In this document: positions 49,774 through 58,431 of the stretch, in pieces
How positions within the stretch are numbered: the first letter of the stretch is position 1
Layout: every line of letters begins with the position of its first letter
Assembly (NCBI GenBank): GCA_041908445.1
Contig: JAYRFK010000043.1
Coordinates: 1 to 64,000 of the forward strand
DNA: 64,000 nt
DNA from: JAEUJM01 sp041908445
GTDB lineage: Bacteria; Actinomycetota; Acidimicrobiia; Acidimicrobiales; DATDAH01
Reading direction: 5' to 3'
Program-made: the position numbers and the translations under genes
Notes under the pieces: generated by a model
The model's input: the letters and a program-made list of their open reading frames with translations, nothing else
Told to the model about the DNA's origin: nothing
Databases searched by the model: none

Positions 49774-51167
49774 GACGAGGCTCCCACGCGGATGTCGACG
49801 GGCACGGAGCCGCCCACGGTGGCGATGGCCGGGGGTTCGGCCTTGGCGATGTAGGCCTCGAACTCGTCGCGGAAGCGCACCACCGCGGACTTGATGGGCG
49901 AGACCGCGGACGGGCCCAGCGGGCAGATCGTGGTCTGGCGCGGGGGCCAGGCGAGCCCGGGGCTGATGTTGTCGCACACGTCGAGCAGCAGCTCGAGGTC
50001 GTCGGGGCGGCCGTGGCCGTGGAGGATCCGCTCGAGGATCTTCTCCAGCCAGTCGGTGCCCTCCCGGCACGGGGTGCACTTGCCGCAGGACTCGTGGGCG
50101 AAGAACTTCACGACCTTCCAGCACGCCCTCACCGCGTCGGTGGTGTCGTCCATGACGACGATGGCGCCCGAGCCCATCATCGAGCCGGCCTTGCCGATGG
50201 CGCCGGTCTCGAGGGGCAGGTCGAGGTGCTCCTCGAAGAACCACGGCGCGGAGGCGCCGCCGGGGATGAAGCACTTGAGCTCGCGGCCGTCTCGGAGACC
50301 GCCGGCGTGGTCGAAGATGAGGTCGCGGTAGGTGGTCGTGCCGAACTCGACCTCGAACACCCCCGGGTTGTTGACGTGGCCGGACACCGCGAACAGGCGG
50401 GTGCCCCGGGAGGTCTCGGTGCCGAACGACGAGAAGGCCTCGGCCCCGTTGTTGATGATCCAGGGGAGGTTGGAGAGGGTCTCGACGTTGTTGACGATCG
50501 TGGGCTTCAGGTAGAGGCCCTGGGCCGCGGGGAAGTACGGGGGCTTGAGGCGGGGCATGCCCCGGTTGCCCTCGAGGCTCTCGATGAGCGCGGTCTCCTC
50601 GCCCACGATGTAGGCGCCGGCGCCCCAGTGCAGGACGACGTCGACCGAGTAGTCGGTGCCGAGGATGTTCTTGCCGACGTAGCCGGCGGCGTAGGCCTCG
50701 TTGAGGGCGGCGGCGATGCGCTCCTGGGCCAGGGCCATCTCGCCCCGGACGTAGAGGAACGCCTGGGCGCAGCCGACCGCGTAGCAGGCGATGAGCACAC
50801 CCTCGATGAGCTGGTGGGGATCGCGCTCCATGAGGATGCGGTCCTTGTAGGTGCCCGGCTCGCTCTCGTCGCCGTTGACCACGAGGTAGCGGGGCCACAC
50901 GCCCGGCGGGCAGAAGCCCCACTTCACGCCGGCCGGGAAGCCGGCGCCACCACGGCCGAGCAGCGACGCGGCCTTGACCTCGTCGACGACCGCCTGCGGC
51001 GCCTTGCCGAGCGCGGCCCGCAGGGCCTGGTAGCCGCCCGTCGCCTCGTAGCGGTCGAGGGTGTGCGAGTCGTCGACGTCCCAGCGGGAGGTGACGACCT
51101 TGGGGAGCTCACGCGGACCGGTCGGCGCCGCGGGGGTCTCCTCGGGGGTCTGCGGGGCGTCGCTCAC
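49770..51167 (-). CDS. nuoF: NADH-quinone oxidoreductase subunit F, NADH- and FMN-binding (14-gene set)
   Basis: A 465-residue subunit that oxidises NADH. The Gly-rich FMN/NADH loops are LLGRGGAGFPAGVKWGFCP and WGAGAYIVGEETALIESLEG; the N3 cluster ligands lie in HESCGKCTPCREGTDWLEK and a later Cys in RQTTICPLG. It is found only in this operon, so this complex alone in the window can use NADH directly. Confidence 0.96.
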   Translation of the reverse strand: MSDAPQTPEETPAAPTGPRELPKVVTSRWDVDDSHTLDRYEATGGYQALRAALGKAPQAVVDEVKAASLLGRGGAGFPAGVKWGFCPPGVWPRYLVVNGDESEPGTYKDRILMERDPHQLIEGVLIACYAVGCAQAFLYVRGEMALAQERIAAALNEAYAAGYVGKNILGTDYSVDVVLHWGAGAYIVGEETALIESLEGNRGMPRLKPPYFPAAQGLYLKPTIVNNVETLSNLPWIINNGAEAFSSFGTETSRGTRLFAVSGHVNNPGVFEVEFGTTTYRDLIFDHAGGLRDGRELKCFIPGGASAPWFFEEHLDLPLETGAIGKAGSMMGSGAIVVMDDTTDAVRACWKVVKFFAHESCGKCTPCREGTDWLEKILERILHGHGRPDDLELLLDVCDNISPGLAWPPRQTTICPLGPSAVSPIKSAVVRFRDEFEAYIAKAEPPAIATVGGSVPVDIRVGASS

Positions 51168-51793
51168 GCCGCACCTCCCTCGGTCGGGGCGGGCGCACTC
51201 GCGAGCCAGGGGGGCTCGCTCTGGCCCTCGGGCACGATGGCGCCGGCGGCCTTGTCGGCGGGGATCGACTGGCGCACCCGGGCGAGGACGCCGTGGCGCG
51301 GGATCTCGGCGTCCTTGCGGCCGGCCCGGAGGTCGTCAACGAGCTGGTCGAAGTCCTCGTTGGTGACCCGGTGCGAGTAGCGGTAGTTGGCCTGCAGGCA
51401 CGGGGCCTCGGTGCAGGCGGCGATGCACTGCACGCCCTGGAGCGTGAACACGCCGTCGGCGGTGGTGCCGCCGTCGCGCACCCCGAGGGTCTCCTCGGCG
51501 TGCTCGAGCAGCTCGTCGCCGCCGACCAGCGAGCAGGCGATGTCGGTGCAGACGTTGATGACGTAGCTGCCGACCGGCTGCCGCTTGAACATCTCGTAGA
51601 AGCTGGCGGTGCCGAGCACCTCGGCGGGGGTCACGCCCACGAGCTCGGCGAGGTGCTCCATGGCCTCGTCGGTGAGCCAGCCGTCCTGCTCCTGCGCGAG
51701 GTGCAGCAGCGGGATCAGCGCGGACTTGGGCCGGGGGTAGCGGGCGATGATCTCCTGGGCGATGACCAGGTTGTCCCGGGTGAGGCGCGCCAC
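51164..51793 (-). CDS. nuoE: NADH-quinone oxidoreductase subunit E, thioredoxin-like [2Fe-2S] (14-gene set)
   Basis: A 209-residue subunit with cluster N1a. The four Cys are in NVCTDIACSLVGGDE and CIAACTEAPCLQANY. GTG 51791-51793 gives MARLTRDNLVIAQEIIARYP and has GAGGTGG upstream; it shares a base with the nuoD stop. The C-terminal 45 residues (from HGVLARVRQSIPADKAA) extend past the domain. Confidence 0.95.
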   Translation of the reverse strand: MARLTRDNLVIAQEIIARYPRPKSALIPLLHLAQEQDGWLTDEAMEHLAELVGVTPAEVLGTASFYEMFKRQPVGSYVINVCTDIACSLVGGDELLEHAEETLGVRDGGTTADGVFTLQGVQCIAACTEAPCLQANYRYSHRVTNEDFDQLVDDLRAGRKDAEIPRHGVLARVRQSIPADKAAGAIVPEGQSEPPWLASAPAPTEGGAA

Positions 51794-53118
51794 TAGCGGT
51801 CCACCTCGCCCATGATCGGGTCGACGCTGGAAATGATGGCCACGCCGTCGGCGAGCAGGCCGCCGCGCATCATGTGGGGCAGGGTCTGGAGGTTCACGAA
51901 GCTCGGGCCGCGGATGTGCATGCGGTAGGGCTTGGCGCTGCCATCGCTCACGATGTAGCACCCGAGCTCACCACGGGGCGATTCCACCGCGACGTACGAC
52001 TCGCCCTCGGGCACCTTGAAGCCCTCGGTGAAGATCTTGAAGTGGTGGATCAGCGCCTCCATGGACTCGTCGATGCGGGCCCGCGGCGGCGGGGTCACCT
52101 TCTTGTCCTGGATGCGGTAGTCCCCGAGCGGCATCTTGTCGAGGATCTGGTGGATGATCCGGATCGACTCGCGGATCTCGTTGAGGCGGATGGCGTAGCG
52201 GTCGAAGCAGTCGCCGTAGGTGCCGATGACCACGTCGAACTCGACCTCGTCGTAGGCGAGGTAGGGGATGTCCCGGCGGAGGTCCCAGGCGTAGCCCGTG
52301 GAGCGCAGGATCGGGCCCGTCGTGCCGAGGGCGAGGCACTCCTCGGTCGTGATTACGCCGACGCCCTGGAGGCGCTCGCGCCAGATGGGCTGGCCCGTCA
52401 TCAAGGTGTCGTACTCCTCGAGGCGGGGCGGGATGAGCTCGAGCAGGCGCAGCACGTCGTCGCGCCAGCCGTCGGGCAGGTCGGCGGCCACGCCGCCGGG
52501 GCGGATGTAGTTGTGGTTCATCCGCAGCCCGGTGATCTTCTCGAGGATCCGCAGGGTCTCCTCGCGCTCGCGCCAGCCGTAGATCATCATCGACACCGCA
52601 CCGAGGTCCATGCCGTTGGTGGCCATGAACAGCAGGTGCGACGAGAGCCGGTTCAGCTCGCTCATGAGCATGCGGATCCAGACCGCGCGGGGCGGGACCT
52701 CGATGCCGAGGAGCTGCTCGGTGGACAGGGAGAACGCGAGCTCGCTGAACAGGGGCGAGGCGTAGTCCATGCGGGTGACGTTCGTGGGGCCCTGGAGGTA
52801 GGTGAGGTCCTCACCCGTCTTCTCCATCCCGGTGTGCAGGTAGCCGATGATCGGCTTGGTCCGCAGCACCTTCTCGCCCTCGAGCTCGAGCATGAGGCGC
52901 AGCACACCGTGGGTGCTGGGGTGCTGCGGCCCCATGTTCATGATCATGGTCTGGTCCTCGCCCGGGTCCTGCTCGCCCAGGGCGGCGGCGTCGGCCTCGC
53001 TCAGGCGCAGGACCGCGCCCAGCTCGCGCAGGCGCTCGGTCGCGCTCTCGAGGGTGCGGCCCGCCATCTCCTGGGCGCCCTCGGACGTCTCGGCCACGAG
53101 CTTCTCGGTGGTGCTCAT
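51793..53118 (-). CDS. nuoD: NADH-quinone oxidoreductase subunit D (14-gene set)
   Basis: A 441-residue subunit at the quinone site. Canonical residues are present: His in MGPQHPSTHGVLRLM, Tyr in TRMDYASPLF, His in RLSSHLLFM and Asp in GMDLGAVS. The Arg after HGVL is the position methylated by NDUFAF7 in mitochondria. An N-terminal helical extension of about 50 residues precedes the core. ATG 53116-53118 overlaps the nuoC stop. Confidence 0.96.
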   Translation of the reverse strand: MSTTEKLVAETSEGAQEMAGRTLESATERLRELGAVLRLSEADAAALGEQDPGEDQTMIMNMGPQHPSTHGVLRLMLELEGEKVLRTKPIIGYLHTGMEKTGEDLTYLQGPTNVTRMDYASPLFSELAFSLSTEQLLGIEVPPRAVWIRMLMSELNRLSSHLLFMATNGMDLGAVSMMIYGWREREETLRILEKITGLRMNHNYIRPGGVAADLPDGWRDDVLRLLELIPPRLEEYDTLMTGQPIWRERLQGVGVITTEECLALGTTGPILRSTGYAWDLRRDIPYLAYDEVEFDVVIGTYGDCFDRYAIRLNEIRESIRIIHQILDKMPLGDYRIQDKKVTPPPRARIDESMEALIHHFKIFTEGFKVPEGESYVAVESPRGELGCYIVSDGSAKPYRMHIRGPSFVNLQTLPHMMRGGLLADGVAIISSVDPIMGEVDR

Positions 53119-53654
53119 CGCGGCGCGGGTGCTCCCTTGAACTGCACCGGGATGGCCCCGATGGCGTAGTCCTTGCGCAGGGGGTGACCCGTCCAGTCCT
53201 CGGGCATGAGGATGCGGGTCAGGTCGGGGTGGCCCTCGAAGGCGATCCCGAACATGTCGTAGGTCTCGCGCTCCATGGCCTCGACGCCCGGGTGGAGGTC
53301 GAAGATGGACGGGCAGGTCGGGTCGTCCGCCGGGACCTGGACCCGGATCCGGACCCGGCGGCGCTCGGTGTGCGACATGAGGTGGAGGACCACCTCGAAG
53401 CGCTCGGGGGTGACGCCGTCCGGCAGCGTGGTGCGGCCCGGGTGGCGCAGGTAGTCGGCGCCGGTGACGTCGAGGCACTGGTGGAAGCCCTCGTCGCCGA
53501 GCGCCTTGACCAGGGCCACGAGCTCCTCGCGGGCGGGGTGCAGGACCTCGATCCCGTCGACGCCGTGGGTCACGAGCGCGCCGTGGCGGCGCTCGGGCTC
53601 CGGCGCGGCCTCCGGGACGGTTTCCTCCGCCGTGGGGTCGTCGGCGTCGGCCAT
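53115..53654 (-). CDS. nuoC: NADH-quinone oxidoreductase subunit C (14-gene set)
   Basis: A 179-residue subunit with the family core LHPGVEAMERETYDMFGIAF and GHPDLTRILMPEDWTGHPLR. It starts with an acidic stretch (ADADDPTAEETVPEAAPEPE) shorter than that of its paralogue. Start overlaps the nuoB stop. Confidence 0.95.
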   Translation of the reverse strand: MADADDPTAEETVPEAAPEPERRHGALVTHGVDGIEVLHPAREELVALVKALGDEGFHQCLDVTGADYLRHPGRTTLPDGVTPERFEVVLHLMSHTERRRVRIRVQVPADDPTCPSIFDLHPGVEAMERETYDMFGIAFEGHPDLTRILMPEDWTGHPLRKDYAIGAIPVQFKGAPAPR

Positions 53655-54295
53655 CAGGCCTGCTCGAGGACGGTGACGTGGCCGCGGCTGGGCGTGCCCA
53701 GCGACACGGGCTCGGGCTGGCCGTCGACGGCCGCGACCTCGATGCCGGCGCCGCCGCCGTTGGCGTCGCGGCGGCGGGTCAGGTCACCGGTCTGGATCGA
53801 GTCGTAGAGGGTGAGGATGCCGTGCATGAGCGTCTGGGGCCCGGGGGGGCACCCCGGCACGTAGACGTCCACCGGCACCACCTGATCGACGCCCTGGACC
53901 AGCGCGTAGTTGTTGAACATGCCGCCGCTCGACGCGCACACGCCCATGGAGATGACCCACTTGGGCTCCATCATCTGGTCGTGGATCTGGCGCAGCACCG
54001 GGGCCATCTTCTGGCTCACCCGACCGGCGACGATCATCAGGTCGGCCTGGCGCGGGGAGGCCCGGAAGACCTCCATGCCGTAGCGGGCGAGGTCGTAGTG
54101 GGCGCCGCCGGCGGCCATCATCTCGATGGCGCAGCAGGCCAGGCCGAACGTGGCCGGCCACAGGCTCTTCTGGCGGGCCCACTTCACCAGGCCCTCGAGG
54201 GTGCCGGTGAGGACGTTGTGCTGGAGGCCCTCGAGACCGTCGGTGAGGAAGGTCTTCTCGGGCGGCTCACCCGGCGTGATCAGCTTCGGGCTCAT
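53654..54295 (-). CDS. nuoB: NADH-quinone oxidoreductase subunit B (14-gene set)
   Basis: A 213-residue N2-cluster subunit with FGLACCAIEMMAAGGAHYDL, SMGVCASSGGMFNN and YVPGCPPGPQTLMHG. ATG 54293-54295 overlaps the nuoA stop by four bases. The C-terminus carries about 40 extra residues (from RRRDANGGGAG). Confidence 0.96.
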   Translation of the reverse strand: MSPKLITPGEPPEKTFLTDGLEGLQHNVLTGTLEGLVKWARQKSLWPATFGLACCAIEMMAAGGAHYDLARYGMEVFRASPRQADLMIVAGRVSQKMAPVLRQIHDQMMEPKWVISMGVCASSGGMFNNYALVQGVDQVVPVDVYVPGCPPGPQTLMHGILTLYDSIQTGDLTRRRDANGGGAGIEVAAVDGQPEPVSLGTPSRGHVTVLEQA

Positions 54296-54750
54296 GCCGC
54301 TTCCTCTACCCGGCCCTCCAGGCCCACGCGCCGGATGGTGCTCTCGGAGGTGCGGGCCGCCGAGACCATCGGGCTCTGGGTCATGACCTTCTTGAGCGGG
54401 CCCCAGTCGAGCGCGCCCTTGGAGATCAGGTAGACGAACGACTCGAACACCGCCACCGCGAAGATGAGCACGGCGAACAGGCCGAACGAACCGAGGTCGC
54501 GGTACACGACCGCCCACGGGAAGAAGAAGATGATCTCGATGTCGAAGACGATGAAGATCATGGCCACGAGGTAGAAGCGGACCGGGAAGCGGTCGGGGGC
54601 CTCACGGCTCGGCACGATGCCGCACTCGTACGGGGCGGACTTCGCCTCGGTGGGCCGGCGGGGCGCGAACAGCGCGGACGCGACGAAGCTGATGGCGGCG
54701 AACAGCGCCGCCAGCACCAGCATCGCGAGGACCGGCAGGTACTGGTCCAC
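54292..54750 (-). CDS. nuoA: NADH-quinone oxidoreductase subunit A (14-gene set)
   Basis: A 152-residue, three-span subunit with YECGIVPSREAPDRFPVRFY and AMIFIVFDIEIIFFFPWAVV. GTG 54748-54750 gives MDQYLPVLAM. Only 2 bp separate it from the upstream membrane-protein gene, so nuo is probably read through from the cytochrome bc genes. Confidence 0.96.
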   Translation of the reverse strand: MDQYLPVLAMLVLAALFAAISFVASALFAPRRPTEAKSAPYECGIVPSREAPDRFPVRFYLVAMIFIVFDIEIIFFFPWAVVYRDLGSFGLFAVLIFAVAVFESFVYLISKGALDWGPLKKVMTQSPMVSAARTSESTIRRVGLEGRVEEAA

Positions 54751-54752
54751 GG

Positions 54753-55565
54753 CTACTTGGCGGCCTTGGCCAGCGCGGCCGCCTCGTCGAGGTGCTCGTT
54801 GAGCAGCTTCTCCCGGCGGTGCAGCACGTAGCAGAGCACCAGGAAGATGATGGCCGAGCCGATGGTCACCAGGGCGGGCGGGAAGCGCAGGTCACCGAGG
54901 TTGCGGACCATGACCACCGAGATCACCGGCTGGCTCGGATCGGCGGTCGGCGTCGGGGGCGCCTGGCCGGGGATGGGCTGGGCGTCGATCGACGGCTGCA
55001 CCTGGATGATGGCGTAGTGGGTCGGGTTGTCGACCCGGAACGCGTCGGTGATGGACCACGTGACCCGACCGAGCAGCGAGTCGTCGGTGCGCAGCGGCTT
55101 GCCGCCGTAGGACCACCCGTCGATGGACACGTAGTCGGTGGTGAGCTCGAAACGGGCGTTGTCGCTCTGGGTGAGCTCGGCGTCGACGGTGGCCTGGGCC
55201 TCGGCCCGGTCCGGGTCGGAGGCCGGCAGCTCCCGCCAGTTGGAGAGCTCGGGGTCACTGCTTATCTCTTCGAGCTGCGCCTGGCTCAGGTCCCCGGTGT
55301 TGATCTCGATGACCTGCCACGACGGCGCCTCGCCGAGGGGGCCCTTGCCGTACATCCACCACACCCCGCCGAGGATGGTCATCCACCCGAAGAGGCCGGT
55401 GAGGGCGACGAGGAAGCCGAGCCGGGTACCCATGTTGGTGCCCAGGAGGAGCACGACCGAGCCGCAGAGGATCGCGACCGCGATGACCACGGTGAGCACA
55501 CCGCGGATCTCCGGCTTCCAGGAGATGCCGGCGAGCGTGATGGCGAGTGTCGTCAGGTGCGTCAT
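54753..55565 (-). CDS. Membrane protein between the cytochrome bc and nuo genes, unknown function
   Basis: A 270-residue protein with two N-terminal spans (VLTVVIAVAILCGSVVLLLG and GFLVALTGLFGWMTILGGVW), an extracytoplasmic domain of about 140 residues (QVIEINTGDLSQAQLEEISS, FELTTDYVSIDGWSYGGKPL) and a C-terminal span (ALVTIGSAIIFLVLCYVLHR). No family recognised and no cofactor motif. It overlaps the dihaem cytochrome c gene and nearly touches nuoA, so it is likely a respiratory accessory or assembly subunit. Confidence 0.7.
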   Translation of the reverse strand: MTHLTTLAITLAGISWKPEIRGVLTVVIAVAILCGSVVLLLGTNMGTRLGFLVALTGLFGWMTILGGVWWMYGKGPLGEAPSWQVIEINTGDLSQAQLEEISSDPELSNWRELPASDPDRAEAQATVDAELTQSDNARFELTTDYVSIDGWSYGGKPLRTDDSLLGRVTWSITDAFRVDNPTHYAIIQVQPSIDAQPIPGQAPPTPTADPSQPVISVVMVRNLGDLRFPPALVTIGSAIIFLVLCYVLHRREKLLNEHLDEAAALAKAAK

Positions 55566-56761
55566 CAGTCGCTGCTCCTCGTCTGGCCGTCGGTCCCGAT
55601 GACCTCACGCTCGTAGCGCACGATGGCCTCGATCTGATCGGGGGTGAGCATGCCGTTGTCCTCGGACATGCCGGCCAGGTCGGCCCGCAGTCGCTGGACG
55701 TCCTCGATGGCGTTGGGGCTCACGCCGAAGCCGGGCATGCGCCCGCTGCCCTGGCCGTGGACGCCGTACTGCTTGCCGTTCTCGGAACCGATGGTGATGA
55801 AGTCGATCATGTCCTGGTACTGCGACTCGCCCTCAGCCGGCTCGGTGTTGGTGGGGAACTGGCGCTCGGTGTCACCGTTGGTGAGGTTGGGCCCGAAGGC
55901 ACCCGAGCCGGCGGGGATGGTGCCGTCGGCGACCTGCGGGTCGCCGTAGGACCAGCCCTGGGTGTGGCAGCGACCGCAGGAGTAGGCGCCGCCGGCGAAG
56001 CCGGAGTCGAAGCCGAGGTTGAACAGGGCCTCGCCGAGCTGCAGCGGGTCCTCCTGGTCGAGGCCCTCCTCTGCGGTGAGGCGGTCGAGCTCGCCCTGCA
56101 CCTCGGACTGCATCTCCTCGGGGGTGAGCTGGATCGACCACATGTAGTCGATGAGGTTCTGGACCTGCTGCTCGTTGAGCGGGCCACCGCCCTCGACGCC
56201 CCACGCCGGCATCGGCGAGAACGGGCGGCCGTAGACGAGGATGTAGCGGACCTCGTCCTCGCTGAAGCGCCACAGCACGGTGTTCAGCGCCGGGGCCTGC
56301 CAGGCCACGGTGTCGACGAAGTTCCCGTTGGGGTCGGTGAGGGTGTAGTTGGCGACGCCGCCCACGCCCTCGGGGCCGTGGCAGCCGGCGCAGTTGAGGC
56401 CGCCGTCCGCGGTGGTGGCGAAGAGCTCCGAGCCCCGGTCGGTGAACTTGCGGTTGAAGTCCTGCACCGCGCCGTCCTGGCGGCCCGGCTCGTTGAGCCA
56501 GTAGAGGGGCAGGGTCAGCGCGATCACGCCGAGCAGGATGAGGCCCCAGGTGAGGGCCCGGTCGAGGACCTTGCCCTCGAGGGTCTCGTCGTCGTAGTAC
56601 GGCTTGCGGTTGGCGGCGAGCTCGAGCTCGGCACCCACCTCGGCCCGGCCCCGTCGGACGTTGATGAAGACGTAGACGAAGAAGCCGAGGAAGATGACGA
56701 CGGCGACGATGTAGCCGACGCTCTTGTAGACGCTCGCGGCGAGCAGTGCAGTTGCGGGCAT
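55565..56761 (-). CDS. qcrC: Membrane-anchored dihaem cytochrome c of the bc complex
   Basis: A 398-residue protein with N-terminal anchor(s) (SVGYIVAVVIFLGFFVYVFI, then LTWGLILLGVIALTLPLYWL) and two extracytoplasmic cytochrome c domains. Haem motifs are CAGCH (LNCAGCHGPEGVGG) and CGRCH (SCGRCHTQGWSYG), with Met-containing regions such as PFSPMPAWGVEGGG and GRMPGFGVSPNAIE as likely axial ligands. It takes electrons from the Rieske protein. In mycobacteria the dihaem QcrC plays this role; the name is by analogy. Confidence 0.88.
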   Translation of the reverse strand: MPATALLAASVYKSVGYIVAVVIFLGFFVYVFINVRRGRAEVGAELELAANRKPYYDDETLEGKVLDRALTWGLILLGVIALTLPLYWLNEPGRQDGAVQDFNRKFTDRGSELFATTADGGLNCAGCHGPEGVGGVANYTLTDPNGNFVDTVAWQAPALNTVLWRFSEDEVRYILVYGRPFSPMPAWGVEGGGPLNEQQVQNLIDYMWSIQLTPEEMQSEVQGELDRLTAEEGLDQEDPLQLGEALFNLGFDSGFAGGAYSCGRCHTQGWSYGDPQVADGTIPAGSGAFGPNLTNGDTERQFPTNTEPAEGESQYQDMIDFITIGSENGKQYGVHGQGSGRMPGFGVSPNAIEDVQRLRADLAGMSEDNGMLTPDQIEAIVRYEREVIGTDGQTRSSD

Positions 56762-56767
56762 GTCAGG

Positions 56768-57616
56768 TCAACCGCCGATGCAGTGGGGGCCTTCGGCCTC
56801 TTGGCCGGTGGTGTTGGTGCCGATCGGTGGGCCCTGGATGACCAGGCCCGTGTCGACCGAGAGCTTGCCGCCGGACACGGCGGTGGCGAAGCGGTCCATG
56901 CCGCGGGGGGCGGGACCGGCCTTCTTCTCGCCGGCCTGGTTGTACTGCGAGCCGTGGCACGGGCACTCGAACCACTGCGAGGTCTCGCAGTTCGGGACCC
57001 GGCAGCCCAGGTGCGGGCACTTCTGGTACATCACCGCGATGCCTTCCTCCATGGAGGCGAGCACCGGCGGCGGGTAGACCGACTCGGCCTTGCTGAGGGC
57101 GGACGACGGGTACTCCGTCAGCCACATGCGGCCCTCGGCCTTGTAGAGGAAGCCGTTGTTGGCCCGGATCTCGGCGAGCAGGTCGCTCACGTTGCCGACC
57201 GTGATCTTCGAGCCGAAGCCGCCGCCGAGCTTGGGCCAGATGTAGGCCAGCGCCGAGGCGCCGAAGGCGAGCAGGCCGAGGGAGAAGAAGCCGATGATCG
57301 ACCGGTTGAGGAACTGGCGGCGGGTGACGCCGATGGCCTCGGGGTCGGGCGGCACGAACGGCGCCGGCGGGGCGGGCTCGCGGCCACCGACGACGGCGAG
57401 CTCCTTGCTGGAGGGCTGCTCGAGCGCCGACTTCTCGTAGGCCTTGCCGGTGGCGGGGGCCTCGGCGGCCTCGGTCTCGACGGGCTGGTCCTTGCGCTTG
57501 GTCTCGCGCGAGAGCCGGCCGACGGCGTCGCCGGACTCGCGGCGACGGAACGCCGCGAACAGCATGATGCCGCCGAGGACCACCAGCAGCGGGATGACGA
57601 TGAGGAGGACGGACAC
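56768..57616 (-). CDS. qcrA: Rieske iron-sulfur protein
   Basis: A 282-residue subunit. The [2Fe-2S] ligands and disulfide are in KCPHLGCRVPNCETSQWFEC and CPCHGSQYNQAGEKK. A twin-arginine-type export signal, VTRRQFLNRSIIGFFSLGL, precedes the domain and is itself preceded by an extra N-terminal span (LLIVIPLLVVLGGIMLFAAF) and a charged linker, so the protein has multiple spans as in actinobacterial QcrA. GTG start at 57614-57616. It moves electrons from menaquinol to cytochrome c. Confidence 0.92.
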   Translation of the reverse strand: MSVLLIVIPLLVVLGGIMLFAAFRRRESGDAVGRLSRETKRKDQPVETEAAEAPATGKAYEKSALEQPSSKELAVVGGREPAPPAPFVPPDPEAIGVTRRQFLNRSIIGFFSLGLLAFGASALAYIWPKLGGGFGSKITVGNVSDLLAEIRANNGFLYKAEGRMWLTEYPSSALSKAESVYPPPVLASMEEGIAVMYQKCPHLGCRVPNCETSQWFECPCHGSQYNQAGEKKAGPAPRGMDRFATAVSGGKLSVDTGLVIQGPPIGTNTTGQEAEGPHCIGG

Positions 57617-57632
57617 GCTGGCTACCTCGTGA

Positions 57633-58418
57633 TCACAGGTCGAAGAAGATGCCGTCTGCCCAGGGGAAGACGAAGTTGAAGCCGGGGCCGCGGAAGAACG
57701 AGCCGATGATGACGAGCACGGCCCAGAACATCATGAAGAGGGTCATCAGCGAGATGACGAACTTGCGGTCCTCGGGCTTGTTGCTCGGGTTGCGGTCGAT
57801 GTAGGGCGCCAGGATCAGGGCGAAGATGCCGATGCCCGGGATGGTCACGCCGGCGACCATCGGGTGGAACATCGTCAGCAGCTCCTGGAGGCCGAGGAAG
57901 TACCAGGGCGCCTTCGACGGGTTCGGCGTCTGGTTGAAGTTGGCCAGGGTCAGCAGCGGGGCGTTCACGAACACCGCGAAGATCGTGGTGAAGGCGAGGA
58001 CCGCCAGGGCGGCGACGAACTCGATGACCAGCAGGTGCGGCCAGGTGTGGACCTTGTCGACCGGGGTGGCCTTGACGTCCTGGATCGACCCGGACTTGAC
58101 CACGGTGAGCAGGCGCTGGGTGTGGCCCCCGGGGCCGGTCGCGGCCGGGGGCGGGGCGGTCGCCACCGCGGTGCCACCGCCCGCCGGTGCGGAGGGGGCG
58201 TCGGCCGCGGCCACGGCACCGCCACCGGCGGCGCGCTCCTTGGCGGCGCGGCTGCGCTCGAGCAGGTGGGCGGGGATGCGGCTCTCGGCCTCGCTGGCGG
58301 GCGCGGCGTCGCCGGCGGCCTCGCCGGCCGGGGCCGCGTCGCCACCACCGGCGGCGGCCTCGGCCTTCTTGCGGGCCTCCTCGGCCCGCTTGCGGAGGTG
58401 TTCGGGGATCTCGGTCAT
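57633..58418 (-). CDS. Cytochrome b C-terminal half (subunit IV-like)
   Basis: A 261-residue membrane subunit corresponding to the second half of cytochrome b. The quinol-site motif PEWY is present as APWY in NPSKAPWYFLGLQELLTMFH. Four hydrophobic helices span about residues 120-250. The first 95 residues are a low-complexity cytoplasmic part that opens MTEIPEHLRKRAEEARKKAE and contains a second copy, SRIPAHLLERSRAAKERAAG. The same opening occurs in the divergent cytochrome c at 60378. It lies 13 bp after the cytochrome b6 gene. Confidence 0.9.
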   Translation of the reverse strand: MTEIPEHLRKRAEEARKKAEAAAGGGDAAPAGEAAGDAAPASEAESRIPAHLLERSRAAKERAAGGGAVAAADAPSAPAGGGTAVATAPPPAATGPGGHTQRLLTVVKSGSIQDVKATPVDKVHTWPHLLVIEFVAALAVLAFTTIFAVFVNAPLLTLANFNQTPNPSKAPWYFLGLQELLTMFHPMVAGVTIPGIGIFALILAPYIDRNPSNKPEDRKFVISLMTLFMMFWAVLVIIGSFFRGPGFNFVFPWADGIFFDL

Positions 58419-58431
58419 GTGCCCTCGCTCC

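Noticed and set aside
47062..50922. 1286-codon minus-strand frame suggesting a fused NuoF-NuoG protein
   Set aside because: The first third is an out-of-frame shadow of nuoF; the genuine NuoG start is GTG 49773, overlapping the nuoF stop.
57622..57640. TGTGATCACG sequence near the Rieske/subunit IV junction as a third CRP site
   Set aside because: The half-sites are not separated by the required six bases, and the position is inside an operon.
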